A DNA stretch of 64,000 bases from Bradyrhizobium xenonodulans (GCF_027594865.1 NZ_CP089391.1:7284501-7348500), one strand, 5' to 3'; positions 20,363 to 29,546 are shown, counted from the stretch's first letter. Notes: generated from the sequence alone by a model not told the origin. Program-made: numbers and translations.

Positions 20363-20662
20363 ATGACAGCTGCAAATTCAGATGCTCACCTGCGTGCCGT
20401 GTTGAGACGCGTCCTGGACGATGCTGTCCAAATGGTGCCGGAACCGGCGCGGACGTCTTCCTTAAAAGCATGCCTCGCCGAAAAGATTCTGAATCTAGCC
20501 GCGGGCGGCGAAACAAATCCAAAAACTCTAAAACGGCTTGCCGTTCGGCTGATTCATGACTCATGTCCGAGCTGTTCGGGATGTGAAGGTTGGCGGCCGG
20601 CCGTTACAGCGACGGAGCGAACCGATCACCCACATGCAGCACATCCAGTCTCGTCAGACTAG
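20363..20662 (+). CDS. Small unknown protein sharing a domain with the 14.8-kb gene
   Basis: A 99-aa frame starting MTAANSDAHLRAVLRRVLDD. Residues ~15-50 (VLDDAVQMVPEPARTSSLKA, then CLAEKILNLAAGGETNP) follow the same pattern as the nod-box-linked protein at 14800-15420. This recurrent short helical motif occurs in rhizobial small proteins, typically followed by 'A.GE.(N/D)P..L...A'. The C-terminal part has CPSCSGCEGW. No clear ribosome site precedes the ATG. Function unknown. Confidence 0.5.
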   Translation: MTAANSDAHLRAVLRRVLDDAVQMVPEPARTSSLKACLAEKILNLAAGGETNPKTLKRLAVRLIHDSCPSCSGCEGWRPAVTATERTDHPHAAHPVSSD

Positions 20663-20798
20663 CGCGACCCGAGGCGAACGACGGTATGCACGCTGTGGTC
20701 TTCATAGATGGCGCCATCTTTCCTGAGCAGTAAGCTGAAAGATTGCGCAGCAACGTCAGACACAGGCGGTAGCTGGCAGAATGGATGCCCAGCGGTGA

Positions 20799-21424
20799 TC
20801 AACCAGCCCGCCGCGCAACAAGGAGTGAAGCTCCCAGCGTGCACATAGCTGCACCAGATAGCTGTCGCATTTTGGCGAGGGCCGATGGTCGCTTGGCGAG
20901 TCCCGCTTTTGCTTTGGCGGCCCAATGGGTCACGACCACATCGGCAGCAGTGTTGAGCGCAACTGAAATTGTCCCAAGGACGACGAACTGCCGGGCGACA
21001 TCGGCGGTTGGGTCGATAAATTGCGGGATGAAGGCGAGAAAAAATGCAGCCGTCTTCGGATTCAGCGCCTCAACAATGATGCCTTGCCGAAATGCCCGTC
21101 CGACACCGACTGTCTCCAGCCCGACCGGGTCGACGATCTCGGCTTCCGTGTCTTGAAGCCAAGCCAGATCAGATAGAAGGCTCCGGCGAGCTTGAGCATA
21201 GTGAAGGCTTCCGCACTCGCCATCACGAGCGCAGAAATGCCGACCGCCCCGGCATTAAAATGCACAAGACCGCCAACACCGGTACCAAAGCTCGATGCCA
21301 GACCACGCGGACGGCCACCTGCGAACGTTCGTGCCGCAACGTAGAATATCCCGGGTCCTGATGTGATCGCCACCAGGAGCGCAGCTCCCAAGAACAGCAA
21401 GAACGGTTGAAAATCGACTATCAT
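20799..21424 (-). pseudogene. LysE/RhtB-family amino acid exporter, frameshifted
   Basis: LysE-type transporters export amino acids through the inner membrane with six helices. The N-terminal frame (from MIVDFQPFLLFLGAALLVAI at 21424, with SGPGIFYVAARTFAGGRPRG) is normal up to IWLGFKTR. Near 21150 the reading shifts by one base. The remaining half (VGRAFRQGIIVEALNPKTAA, FFLAFIPQFIDPTADVARQF) continues in another frame to a TGA at 20799, ending LLVARRAG. Joined, the protein would be a normal ~208 aa. It sits beside paiB and a MocR regulator, a common setting for such exporters. Confidence 0.82.
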
Positions 21425-21450
21425 TCACCTCGTCCCGGCAGGGCCCAGCG

Positions 21451-22077
21451 TCATCCTCTAGGTATCAGCGCGGCCACAATATGGTCTTCAGGGCGATCGC
21501 TCCTCGACAATCCATCGATGACGCCGGCGCGATCCGCTGCGTTGCGGTTCTGACTCATCTTCCGCTTGGCGTCGCACCTTGTGATCGGCATGCGCAGGCC
21601 GATGATCGCCTTGAGCTGCGCTTGGATGAAATCAGCCGGAGCATCCGCGACTGCCCAGGGGTCCTTTTGCGATTGCTCGTGCAGGTCCGTCAGTCGTCTC
21701 ACGAGGTCGAGTAACCGATCCGCATCATCGAAAAACTCGATCGTACCGTAGGCATGTACCGCAACGTAGTTCCACGTTGGCACGACCTTGTGCGTCTCCT
21801 GCTTCGTCACGTACCAGGACGGAGTGACATAGGCTTCAGGCCCCCCAAAGATGGCCATCGCCTCACAGGAAGGCTGCGGCTTCCACTGTGGATTAGACCT
21901 TGCCACGTGCGCGTAAAGCGTGCCATTCGGACCCTCCGTCTCGTCGAGAAGCATCGGAGCTAGCGTTCCGATCAGCCCCTCTTCGGTTGCAGTGACAAGG
22001 GTTGCCGAGCGGGCCTCACGCATGGTCCGATGAATCTCGGCGATGTCCTCGACGCGAAAGGCTGGCGGCATATACAT
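21451..22077 (-). CDS. PaiB-family FMN-binding protein
   Basis: A ~208-aa protein of the PaiB/FMN-binding negative transcriptional regulator family (flavin-reductase-like split barrel). Visible features are the start MYMPPAFRVEDIAEIHRTMR, LIGTLAPMLLDETEGPNGTL, HVARSNPQWK, AIFGGPEAYVTPSWYVTKQE, VVPTWNYVAVHAYGTIEFF and a C-terminal RMPITRCDAKRKMSQNR (usually IEGKWKLSQNR). The EGKWK-like motif is altered to RCDAKRK. The start at 22077 matches the family. It is divergent from the MocR gene and next to the broken lysE, so the three probably formed one exporter/regulator locus. Confidence 0.85.
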   Translation of the reverse strand: MYMPPAFRVEDIAEIHRTMREARSATLVTATEEGLIGTLAPMLLDETEGPNGTLYAHVARSNPQWKPQPSCEAMAIFGGPEAYVTPSWYVTKQETHKVVPTWNYVAVHAYGTIEFFDDADRLLDLVRRLTDLHEQSQKDPWAVADAPADFIQAQLKAIIGLRMPITRCDAKRKMSQNRNAADRAGVIDGLSRSDRPEDHIVAALIPRG

Positions 22078-22116
22078 TGCTAGAACTCCTCCGCATCCGA
22101 ACACCTCGATCGGATC

Positions 22117-23646
22117 TTGAGGCCCGATGATCTAGGCCGCACACAGGCCGCTTTGAAGGGCCAGTTTGGAGCGATATTGGTGGGCCAGTCCGAGACAGGA
22201 AAGCGGTGCCATAAGCCAAATGGGGCGCGGCAAATTTATGAAGCATTGAAGGCGCAGATCGAGGATGGCGTCTACAGACCGCGCGACCAGCTTCCTTCGA
22301 CCCGCGCCCTCGCGGCCGAATTTGGAGTCTCTCGAACCACGATTACGGCCGCCTACGAGCAGCTTCTCGCGGAAGGCTTCATCGAGACGCGGCAGGGTCG
22401 CCGGGCCTGCGTTGCGCCTGCGCTTCGATCGGGGAGCCTGTCGCAGGCAGGCGGCAAGCGGGCGCCAAGAACCGCTCGTCTATCGGCGTTCGGGCGACGG
22501 CTCTTCGAATTGTCCGGCCCGCCGATCGCGACCGAGCCCCTGCGGATCGACTTTCGCTATGGCGATGTTGCGACTGCCGATTTCCCGAGTCTGGCCTGGC
22601 GCCGCGCTCTGACGAAAGTCCTGACGACGCCTGGTCCGCGCAGTCTGCGCTATCAGGACCCGCAGGGATCAATGGAGCTGCGAACAGCGCTGCAAGCTTA
22701 TCCGTGGCGTGCGCGCAGCCTGCGCTGCGGCGTCGACCAGATCATTGTCGTCAACGGATCACAGCAGGGTCTCGATCTGTGCTCGCGGATATTGCTCGAT
22801 CCCGGCGATCGCTTCGTGATTGAGACGCCGTGCTATTGGGCCGCCCGGCATGTTTTTGAGAGTGCGGGGGCTACGCCTCAATTCGTCCCGGTCGATGAAG
22901 AAGGCTTGCAGACACAAGCCCTTAAGGATGTCAAAAAGGCTCGGCTTTGCTACGTGACGCCTTCACATCAATTTCCGTTAGGTCACGTTCTCTCAGCACA
23001 GCGTCGTGCTCAATTGCTGCAGTGGGCCGACAAGGTGGGAGCCTATGTCATCGAGGACGACTATGACGGCGAGTACCGATACGATATTGGTCCCATTCAG
23101 CCCTTGCATGTCCTCGATGAGGCGGCTCACGTCATCTATCTCGGAACGCTCTCAAAGACGCTCTCGCCCTTGCTGCGTCTAGGGTATGTCGTGGTTCCGC
23201 CAGAGCTCATCCACGCTTTCCGCACGGCCAAGCGCCTTACCGATCGGCACTCGCCGGCGCTTGAGCAAGCGGCGCTGGCCAACTTCCTACACTCGGGCGC
23301 CTACGAGCGGCACGTGAGAAAGCTGCGGCGAAAGAACGCGCAGCGCCGCTCAGCCTTGCTTGAGGCATTCGTTGAACATTTTGGAGACGCTATCGAAGTG
23401 CAGGGTTCCGAGGCCGGGCTCCATGTGGTGGCCTGGTTCAAGAAACTCGATGCGGCGCAGGAGGACGCAACCGCACGAAACGCCCGGCACAGAGGCGTCG
23501 GCATTTATCCTGTTTCCGGACTATACGAAAATGGGCCGGGAAGCGCGAAACGGCGAGCTGGGTTTGTTTTCGGCTACGCCGCACTTGAAGCACGAGAGAT
23601 CCGACACGGTGTTGACCGCCTCGCCAGTGCACTGAGGGCACGATAG
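22117..23646 (+). CDS. MocR/PdxR-type GntR regulator with aminotransferase domain
   Basis: A 509-aa fusion. An N-terminal GntR winged helix (residues ~35-105: QIYEALKAQIEDGVYRPRDQ, LPSTRALAAEFGVSRTTITA) is joined to a class-I aminotransferase fold (~150-505). The PLP lysine is in YLGTLSKTLSPLLRLGYVV, preceded by VIEDDYDGEYRYD. Proteins of this type bind PLP and regulate transcription, often of a divergent gene. Here the divergent neighbours are paiB and lysE, 39 bp away, so it probably controls them in response to an amine or amino acid. The ligand is unknown. The frame is intact. Confidence 0.9.
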   Translation: MRPDDLGRTQAALKGQFGAILVGQSETGKRCHKPNGARQIYEALKAQIEDGVYRPRDQLPSTRALAAEFGVSRTTITAAYEQLLAEGFIETRQGRRACVAPALRSGSLSQAGGKRAPRTARLSAFGRRLFELSGPPIATEPLRIDFRYGDVATADFPSLAWRRALTKVLTTPGPRSLRYQDPQGSMELRTALQAYPWRARSLRCGVDQIIVVNGSQQGLDLCSRILLDPGDRFVIETPCYWAARHVFESAGATPQFVPVDEEGLQTQALKDVKKARLCYVTPSHQFPLGHVLSAQRRAQLLQWADKVGAYVIEDDYDGEYRYDIGPIQPLHVLDEAAHVIYLGTLSKTLSPLLRLGYVVVPPELIHAFRTAKRLTDRHSPALEQAALANFLHSGAYERHVRKLRRKNAQRRSALLEAFVEHFGDAIEVQGSEAGLHVVAWFKKLDAAQEDATARNARHRGVGIYPVSGLYENGPGSAKRRAGFVFGYAALEAREIRHGVDRLASALRAR

Positions 23647-23789
23647 CACTTCCGCATCTGGCCCCATGCCGCTCCAAACGTTCCCTGACACGCGAGGAAA
23701 CCTCGGCGCAGAGCGCCGACTATGGTCGCGGATTATTATGTTACGTTCTCATCTGCCGCCGCGTGTGTCCCGTCTCGGAACATGTATTT

Positions 23790-23805
23790 TGGCACAGGTT
23801 ATGCT
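23790..23805 (+). promoter_or_regulatory. Sigma-54 promoter of the candidate small RNA
   Basis: TGGCACAGGTTATGCT, preceded by T, matches the RpoN consensus TTGGCACG-N4-TTGCW with exact GG-N10-GC spacing (GG at 23791, GC at 23803). No perfect TGT-N10-ACA was found at looping distance, so the activator is unclear. Confidence 0.65.
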
Positions 23806-23815
23806 AGTTTAGTGG

Positions 23816-23893
23816 CGACCGGGATTTTGCATCATCCTCCCGGGGCTGGAGCGACGCCGCTCGCACTCATTTCAAGCGAGCGGCGTTGTTGTT
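23816..23893 (+). ncRNA. Predicted sigma-54-dependent small RNA (~78 nt)
   Basis: The predicted start is about 12 bases after the -12 GC. The transcript would contain a first hairpin (CCGGG ... CCCGG). Its loop and arm carry CAUCAUCCUCC, a CCUCC stretch complementary to ribosome-binding sites as in many rhizobial trans-acting RNAs. A second, very strong hairpin with a T-rich tail ends it. No ORF with a ribosome site is inside. The RNA has not been observed by me; it is inferred from promoter, folding potential and terminator. Confidence 0.5.
23854..23893 (+). terminator. Strong rho-independent terminator
   Basis: An 11-bp perfect stem (ACGCCGCTCGC / GCGAGCGGCGT, 11-nt loop) is followed by TGTTGTTT. 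It would end a rightward transcript only about 78 nt from the sigma-54 start. Confidence 0.75.
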
Positions 23894-24187
23894 TCCTGAG
23901 GGGCTCAACTGTCCGAAATAGTCCGGAGGAAAGCTCGGCCCCCTCCTTCTGGCCGTTGCATCAGAGCGTCGAAACATGCTCAGCTAGGCAAATGGCTGTG
24001 TTCCAATTTGAATTGCGCGTGTCCTAATTGAGGACGGCGCCTGGCAGGTGCGACTGGCGATTATCGGGGTGCGATGGGTGATTTCGAGGGCGGCTAGTGC
24101 GAAGAGATCGCCTCTTTGCAGGCGGACGCAGCCGCACTCTACGTAGTCCGCGGTTCCGGAGCGGAACTCAGAGCCGCTCGCGTACCA

Positions 24188-25000
24188 TCAATGAGCTCCG
24201 TCGGCGCGCGTCTGGGCCGAGGCAGCAGCCGGCACTAAGTGTACGATCCGATAGCCATTGTCGTGCAGGTAGCGCAGAAACGCGGGCATCATAGCTGCCG
24301 TCCACGCCTGCGGATCGTGCAACAGAATGATCCCCTTTTTGGTGATCTCGAGTTGCTCGATCAGCTTCTTCAATTCCTGCTCCGGGGTCATGTTTTCCCA
24401 GTCGGCCGCCCAAAGATCGGCGCTAAAGACGAGGATGCCACGTGACTGCAGAAGATCGAGCGTCGCAGGCGTCGAGTCGAAATAGGGAAAGCGAAAAAAC
24501 GGCGTCGAGGGCACTTGGGTCGACACGCCGTTGAGCGCCATCTCATCGGCCGCGATTCCTCGCTCGATGTCTTCCTTCGCCTGCTCGAAGCTGATCTGAG
24601 ACATCATCGGATGCGACCAACTATGGTGCGCGACGGTGTGACCCTCAGCGGCGATCCGCCGGACAAGTTCGGGAAGTTCGGCGGAGGACTTGCCGACGAG
24701 AAAGAAGGTGGCTCGTACGCACTCTTGCGCGAGCGCGGCCAGCACCTTCTGCGTGTTTGGGGGCCTCGGCCCGTCATCGAACGTGAGCACGACCTCATGA
24801 TCGGCTAACGGCAAGGTCTGCGGAAAGCTCTTCAAGCCGACGCGGGGATAGGTTTTTGCATCGACAGCGAGCACACGCGAAGTGCCAAGCGCATCCTTGC
24901 GTGAGCAATCGGCCGCGTTTGCCACGGCAATCCCAGTGAGCAGCGCCGTCGTAGCGCCGACGAGCCGTGAAGCCGCCTTGTGCAGGCGCAACTTTGCCAT
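24188..25000 (-). CDS. Exported polysaccharide deacetylase (NodB-homology domain)
   Basis: A 270-aa protein with a signal peptide (MAKLRLHKAASRLVGATTAL ... VANA-ADC) and a NodB-homology domain at residues ~60-260. Motif 1 is VVLTFDDGPRPPNTQKVL with the metal-binding DD, motif 2 is VAHHSWSHPMMSQ, motif 3 FFRFPYFDSTPATLDLL, and motif 5 GIILLHDPQAWTAAM. It should remove N- or O-acetyl groups from a cell-wall or surface polysaccharide outside the cytoplasm. The signal peptide and size argue against it being NodB itself, which is cytoplasmic and ~215 aa. The frame is open upstream to 25234, but the ATG at 25000 gives a proper signal peptide. Confidence 0.87.
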   Translation of the reverse strand: MAKLRLHKAASRLVGATTALLTGIAVANAADCSRKDALGTSRVLAVDAKTYPRVGLKSFPQTLPLADHEVVLTFDDGPRPPNTQKVLAALAQECVRATFFLVGKSSAELPELVRRIAAEGHTVAHHSWSHPMMSQISFEQAKEDIERGIAADEMALNGVSTQVPSTPFFRFPYFDSTPATLDLLQSRGILVFSADLWAADWENMTPEQELKKLIEQLEITKKGIILLHDPQAWTAAMMPAFLRYLHDNGYRIVHLVPAAASAQTRADGAH

Positions 25001-25061
25001 TGCGCTCGGCCCAAGTGCTTCAAGGCTGAATGCGCTCACTGGAGCATACCGGCGAAGTCCA

Positions 25062-25266
25062 TCATTTCTTGCGATTGTAGGGGTTTTGGTTTGTGGGACT
25101 GAGGGAGATGCCCTCGGATGACGCCTTCCCGTAGATTGCGGTCTCGGTCGGGCCGAGCTTGAGCCCGATAACGCGCGTGGGTGCGTTGCCTTTTGCCAGC
25201 TCTTTGAGCTGCCGGATGGTCCTGGCGCCGCCAAGGCTTGCCGGTGTTACGCGATGACTTGGCCAT
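25062..25266 (-). pseudogene. Small basic rhizobial protein, frameshifted
   Basis: The start MAKSSRNTGKPWRRQD at 25266 and the end (IRQLKELAKGNAPTRVIGLK, LGPTETAIYGKASSEG, NQNPYNRKK to the TGA at 25062) lie in different frames. Together they match the layout of a ~66-aa protein common in Bradyrhizobium genomes (MAKSSRNTGK ... QLAKGNTPTRVIGLKLGR ... NQSPYNR). The DNA reads CAGGACCATCCGG where CAGGACATCCGG would keep frame, so one extra C explains the break. Function unknown. Confidence 0.7.
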
Positions 25267-25280
25267 CGCGGCGACTTTCG

Positions 25281-25525
25281 TCAGTAGCGCGCCGAGCGAT
25301 GGCCAAATGTGCCAGTGTTCGGATTATAGTTGCCCCTGGTGCCGTAGTTGTCGCGCTGAGTGCTTTCGGATTTGTCGCCGTGTATGGCTGCACATAAGTC
25401 CCATTGCTGCGAGTGTAACCTGAGACGCCGTGGCTGTTTGGGTTAGAACCCGTACCGAGGTATTGCGCTTGCGCCGCACCAACGGACCACGTCAACAAAC
25501 ACGCAGCGAATACTGATCTGATCAT
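25281..25525 (-). pseudogene. Small secreted protein, frameshifted
   Basis: A signal peptide (MIRSVFAACLLTWSVGAAQA) is followed by QYLGTGSNPNSHGVSGYTRS and GTYVQPYTATNP. This is a common Bradyrhizobium exported-peptide pattern in which the end is normally STQRDNYGTRGN ... YTGT. Here STQRDNYGTRGNYNPNTGTF and GHRSARY lie in the neighbouring frame, ending with a TGA at 25281. One missing base after CCGAAA accounts for the shift. In the shifted frame the ORF runs on to 25247 with unrelated sequence. Confidence 0.72.
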
Positions 25526-25549
25526 TTTTCCTCCGCCGTATACATTCAA

Positions 25550-26114
25550 CGAACTTGTTGTCTCGTTATAACCTTAGTCATTCGCAGCTGACCGGCCGAG
25601 TTCACCAACAGATTCGCATCGAAAGACGTCCGATCACGACGCCGCATGCGCAAAGGCACGAAACCAAAGCCGGCGCACTGGCTTTAGATCAAGACCAAGG
25701 CAAGCAGGCTCGAGCAGAGCAGCGCAACGCCGGCCGCGGTCAGTGCTAGGAGGCTACCCGAGACGAAGTCGTGATTGGGCATACATCGCTTTCAGTTGCG
25801 GCGAAGACCATGAGCCCCATTGCTGCCTTCGCGGTTTGACCGGCGAACGCATAAATGATTATGCGAATCGCGTGCACTATTCCTGCTGTTGTCAGGAAGA
25901 CATGCTTTTTTCCAGCGCGCTGAGGTGATCGCGCGCCGTTTTGCAACAAGAAGGCGTTGAGAATCCGGAAGGTCGAGCCTAAGCCGGTCTGTCACTGCGG
26001 CCCGACATGCTCGTCTGATTTAGAGGTCACGGGGTTTGCACGCCGATCCTCAAGCATCCCGGAGTGCGAGGTGTTTCATAAATCCGATACTGCTACCAGA
26101 GTAAGCTTTTTGCC
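25550..26114. other. Intergenic, nothing recognised
   Basis: Only short overlapping frames are present on both strands. A minus-strand frame near 25780-25920 has a hydrophobic stretch (HAIRIIIYAFAGQTAKAAMG), but no start or family could be supported. Confidence 0.5.
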
Positions 26115-26234
26115 ATGCGTGGGCTCATCATTCTCCTTGTGACCTTTGCAATTGCGCTCGCGGTCCATGGCCGACACCAGGATGGTTTCGTGCCGGGGCC
26201 GACCACGCCCATGCCAGCCGTCAACGTCCCCTAG
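26115..26234 (+). CDS. Very small putative secreted peptide
   Basis: A 39-aa frame starts MRGLIILLVTFAIALAVHGR, a clear hydrophobic signal-like segment, and ends DGFVPGPTTPMPAVNVP before a TAG. The proline-rich ending is typical of small exported rhizobial peptides. No good ribosome site is visible, which limits confidence. Function unknown. Confidence 0.42.
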   Translation: MRGLIILLVTFAIALAVHGRHQDGFVPGPTTPMPAVNVP

Positions 26235-26363
26235 CCTGCGAAATGGCACGGGCGCAGATTGGACTGCCGGCATACTTGAGATCTGAGGCTCGTCCGAGTC
26301 CGGGCATAAGTGCCGTTGGGCCAACCCAGCAGCGTGCGGCATGATTGAGTGTAGATCGGTCAA

Positions 26364-26558
26364 GTGACGATGACAGAGCGGGAATTATCGCGATTGGAGA
26401 AGCAAGCTGCGGATGCTCTTCGTCGGGCACGACGACTGCCCGTTGGTGCGAGCCGAAACGATCTCCGTCAGCTCGCAAGAGCGCTTCTTTGGCTGCATCG
26501 AAACGGTATGGAAGCTCTGCAGCAGGAGCGATCAAACATGGAACATGGACCACGATGA
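26364..26558 (+). CDS. Small charged helical protein, unknown
   Basis: A 64-aa frame (from a GTG at 26364, or the ATG at 26370) reads MTERELSRLEKQAADALRRA, then RRLPVGASRNDLRQLARALL and WLHRNGMEALQQE. The pattern is strongly amphipathic and helical, as in small rhizobial hypothetical proteins. No DNA-binding or enzymatic motif was recognised. It lies alone between intergenic DNA and the broken chemoreceptor. Confidence 0.5.
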   Translation: MTMTERELSRLEKQAADALRRARRLPVGASRNDLRQLARALLWLHRNGMEALQQERSNMEHGPR

Positions 26559-26725
26559 GAGGAGCTACGGGTCATCTCCTGCGCAGGCGGTTATCGAAGG
26601 ACACGACGTGCGACGGCTTTGGCCGCGCACGTGACGACGCTTTCGCTCGCGCCATTGCCTTAAGCAACTGAAGCAATCTTCGAAACCGCATCGATGTTCC
26701 GGCTCCGGCGGCTCGTGATGCCAGC

Positions 26726-28719
26726 TTAAGCCGCCTGGACCCTCCCGAGGAAACTGCCGAGCTCGCGCCTCAGCCGCGCGCTTTCCCCAGACAACAGTTC
26801 GGCAGACATCAGCACCTGCATCGAAGCCCCTCCTGTCTCCTTTGCGCCGTTGGTCACTTCAATGGCGCTCGCCGCCACCTGGCTGGTTCTGGCTGCCGCT
26901 TCCTGCAAATTGGACGCGATATTCCTGCTCGTCGCCCCTTGCTCTGCGATGGAGTTGACCACGGTCACGGCGATGTTCGAAATGCGACCGATAATGACGC
27001 CGATGTCGGCAATTGCGCCGACCGAGTCAGTTGTTGCCGCCTGAATGCCGTGAATGTGCTCGCTGATCTCGACAGTCGCGTGCGCCGTTTGCGTTGCGAG
27101 AGACTTCACTTCATCAGCGACAACCGCGAAACCTCTGCCGAGATCGCCGGCGCGCGCCGCTTCAATTGTCGCGTTCAGCGCGAGCAATTTGGTCTGCCGC
27201 GCAATCGTGGCGATCAGTGGACCACGCTGCCGATCCGCTCCGCCGCAGCCGCCAGACCGACCATGCGCTGGTCGCTGAGTTCGGCCCTGCGAACCGCTTC
27301 GCGCGCGATATCGGCGGCCTCTTCGACCTGCCGGCCGATGTTGGCGATCGTTGCCGCCATTTCGTCCGTCGCTGTCGCGACAAGCTGAACATTGCCAGAT
27401 GCTTGTTCCGATGAGCTGGCGACTTCGACCGAGAGCTGCCGGCTGTGATCAGCCGTGCAGGTAAGGCTACGGGCGGAGGCTTCAAGGTCTGAGGAGGCAG
27501 AGGAGACCGTATCGATAACCTTGCCCACTGCGGTTTCGAATTCGCCGGCGATCCGAGCGACATCGGCCTTCCGCTGCTCGGCGGCGGCACGATCCTGTTC
27601 GGTCTTTGCATCGATTTCGGCTTGCGCCTTCTCGCGCGCCTTCAGCTTGAACAGTTCGACCGCTTCGGCCATCTCGCCAAGTTCATCCTTACGGCCAAGG
27701 CCTGGGAGAACGACGTCGAACCGGCCGTCGCCGAGCTGGCGCATGGCCGCCGTCATCGAAGTGACTGTCTTTGCGACCCGCCGGCCGAACAGCAACGCGA
27801 GCAGGCCAACGAGCAACGTTGCAAACCCGATCAGCCAAATCAGCCTCCGCTGAATTTGTTCAGCTTGCATTTCCGCAGCCCGCGAGCGCATGTCAGCGGC
27901 GGCCATAATCTTCGCGAGCGCCGGGCTGATGCGGTCGTAAATTTGTCCGAGATCGTCGGCCTGATCGCTCAGCGCCTGCTGCGTCACCATGAAGGACACA
28001 AAGCTCGACTTATATGCGCGGATCAGTTCGAGGATCTGGGATTTTATCTCCGCGGGTAGGCTCGCCTGCGCAAGCGCGGTCTCGAATCCCGCCTCCCGTT
28101 CGGCCAGTTGATCGCCATATTTGTCTTCGCCACGGAGAATGAAGTCTTTCTCGTGCCGGCGCATCGTCAGCATCAAGATCGTGAGGCGTGGCTGGTTCAG
28201 GTCGGCTAGAAGTTCCTCGACGGCGTGCACGGCCTTGCGCAGCTTGCCCTGGAATCCATCATCTTCGTTGAAGCCGAGGTTGCGTTGCGCCGCGACCACG
28301 TTTCGAAAGCGCGTCGCATAGAGATTGATCACAGATCGCAACGCGGTCGCTTCCTTCCGTGGGTCGTCGTCGGGCAGAGCCGACACAAAAGCTTCGACCC
28401 AGCTCAGGTCTGCTAGCTGCTCCTCATGACTCTTCGCATACTTCGCGATCGCCATTTCGCCGGGCTTGCGCAGAAAGTCGCTCGTAAATTGTCGTGACTC
28501 CAGGAAGCTTTGTGACAACGATGCGACATGAGCTTTGAACGTATTGCTGTCATTCGCATCGCTCTGGACCAGGCTCGCGTACTTCAGGGCGGCAGCGCAG
28601 AGTGCACCCGTGACAAGAACTCCCGAAATCCCGAGCAGTGCCATTTGGCCGCGCAACCCAATGCGGAAGCCCCGGCAACTCCTCAACTGCCCGATAAGTC
28701 TGCTCGCTGCTCCGGTCAT
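26726..28719 (-). pseudogene. Methyl-accepting chemotaxis protein, frameshifted
   Basis: The first 501 codons (from 28719) encode a membrane helix (~25-48), a large helical periplasmic sensor (~50-290), a second membrane helix (~295-318), a HAMP domain and the start of the signalling domain, up to [11 protein letters not shown] and a stop. The rest of the signalling domain ([20 protein letters not shown] ... [19 protein letters not shown], ending at 26726) is in another frame. The DNA at the break reads GTGGTCCACTGATCGCC where GTGGTCCAGCTGATCGCC is expected, a one-base loss. The joined length of ~660 aa is normal. Loss of the hairpin tip should abolish kinase control. Confidence 0.88.
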
Positions 28720-29037
28720 TGTACCCCGTGATGAGTTTTATGCGCCCGGTAGGGTGCTTGGTTGCCGCTGATCCGATGAGCGATTATTCAGTATCGAGCA
28801 GAATTAGAGCTGGCGTGCTCTGCTCGTCGATGAGTGGCTTGCTAATTTAGATTGATTTCGGAATTCTGAATTCGCGTTTATAGACACACACTTTTCTTCC
28901 AGCAGCACGGGCACGACGCAGCCGGTCGCGTTACAACTCTCTGCATGATCGGTTTGTGTCGGAGAACATGAAGACGTTGGAGTTTGGCCCAGTGGACCGC
29001 TCATCAGGATGTTCAGAGAACGACAACTTGCTATCGT
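28720..29037. other. Intergenic, nothing recognised
   Basis: An AT-richer stretch upstream of the broken chemoreceptor. No gene, repeat or clear promoter element was identified. Confidence 0.5.
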
Positions 29038-29313
29038 TCACGCCTGCCGCCATATGGTCGGCGCTTCGGGAAGCGCTTCGCGGCCGATTTGTTTGAGGTC
29101 GTCGAGGGTCGTCTCACCTCTACGGGCGATTTTGGCCGCGCCCTGTTCATGCCGAACTGGCTGCTCCGCCGCGATGGACCAGTGCTCGGATCGCACGACT
29201 TCACTCCCGAGCCGCATCAAGCTGTACATCATTTGTTGCTTCTCGCGCTTGCTGCGCTGAAACAATGTCTCGGCATACGCGCCCATGCGGAACCGGTAGA
29301 AATGGCTTGCCAT
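29038..29313 (-). CDS. Small unknown protein
   Basis: A 91-aa frame starting MASHFYRFRMGAYAETLFQR six bases after a good AGGAG site, which is why this strand is preferred over the overlapping longer plus-strand frame. It is rich in charged residues and mostly helical (SLMRLGSEVVRSEHWSIAAE, TTLDDLKQIGREALPEAP). There is no signal peptide or known domain. It lies upstream of panC on the same strand but far outside that operon. Confidence 0.5.
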   Translation of the reverse strand: MASHFYRFRMGAYAETLFQRSKREKQQMMYSLMRLGSEVVRSEHWSIAAEQPVRHEQGAAKIARRGETTLDDLKQIGREALPEAPTIWRQA

Positions 29314-29546
29314 GTCCTGCTCCTATGCCGCGTCACCGGAATTGAGAGGGATTTGACCACGTCATTGTTGCCGGCCCGCCAAACGTCGGCTCGTAAAACG
29401 GGGTTGCGCCTAACCCTGCATGGTAAGGACATCTGGATGCTGATTAATGCAACTTATCTCGACTCGGCGCTTAAATTCCGCGTTCGCGCGAATTTACCGA
29501 CGGATTTCAGCGCACCTAATCCGCTCTGCTGGTGCTAGGAGGTCGG

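Larger units (their letters stand above)
23647..24187. other. Intergenic region with a candidate small RNA
   Basis: No protein gene is supported here. The notable content is the sigma-54 promoter and terminator described as separate entries. From 23895 to 24187 nothing is recognised. Confidence 0.5.

Noticed and set aside
24188..25000. Deacetylase gene as nodB
   Set aside because: It has the NodB-homology fold but also a signal peptide and greater length, and no nodA or nodC is nearby; a general exported deacetylase is more likely.
28984..29538. Plus-strand 184-aa frame
   Set aside because: It lacks a ribosome site and domains; the opposite-strand 91-aa frame with AGGAG is more credible.
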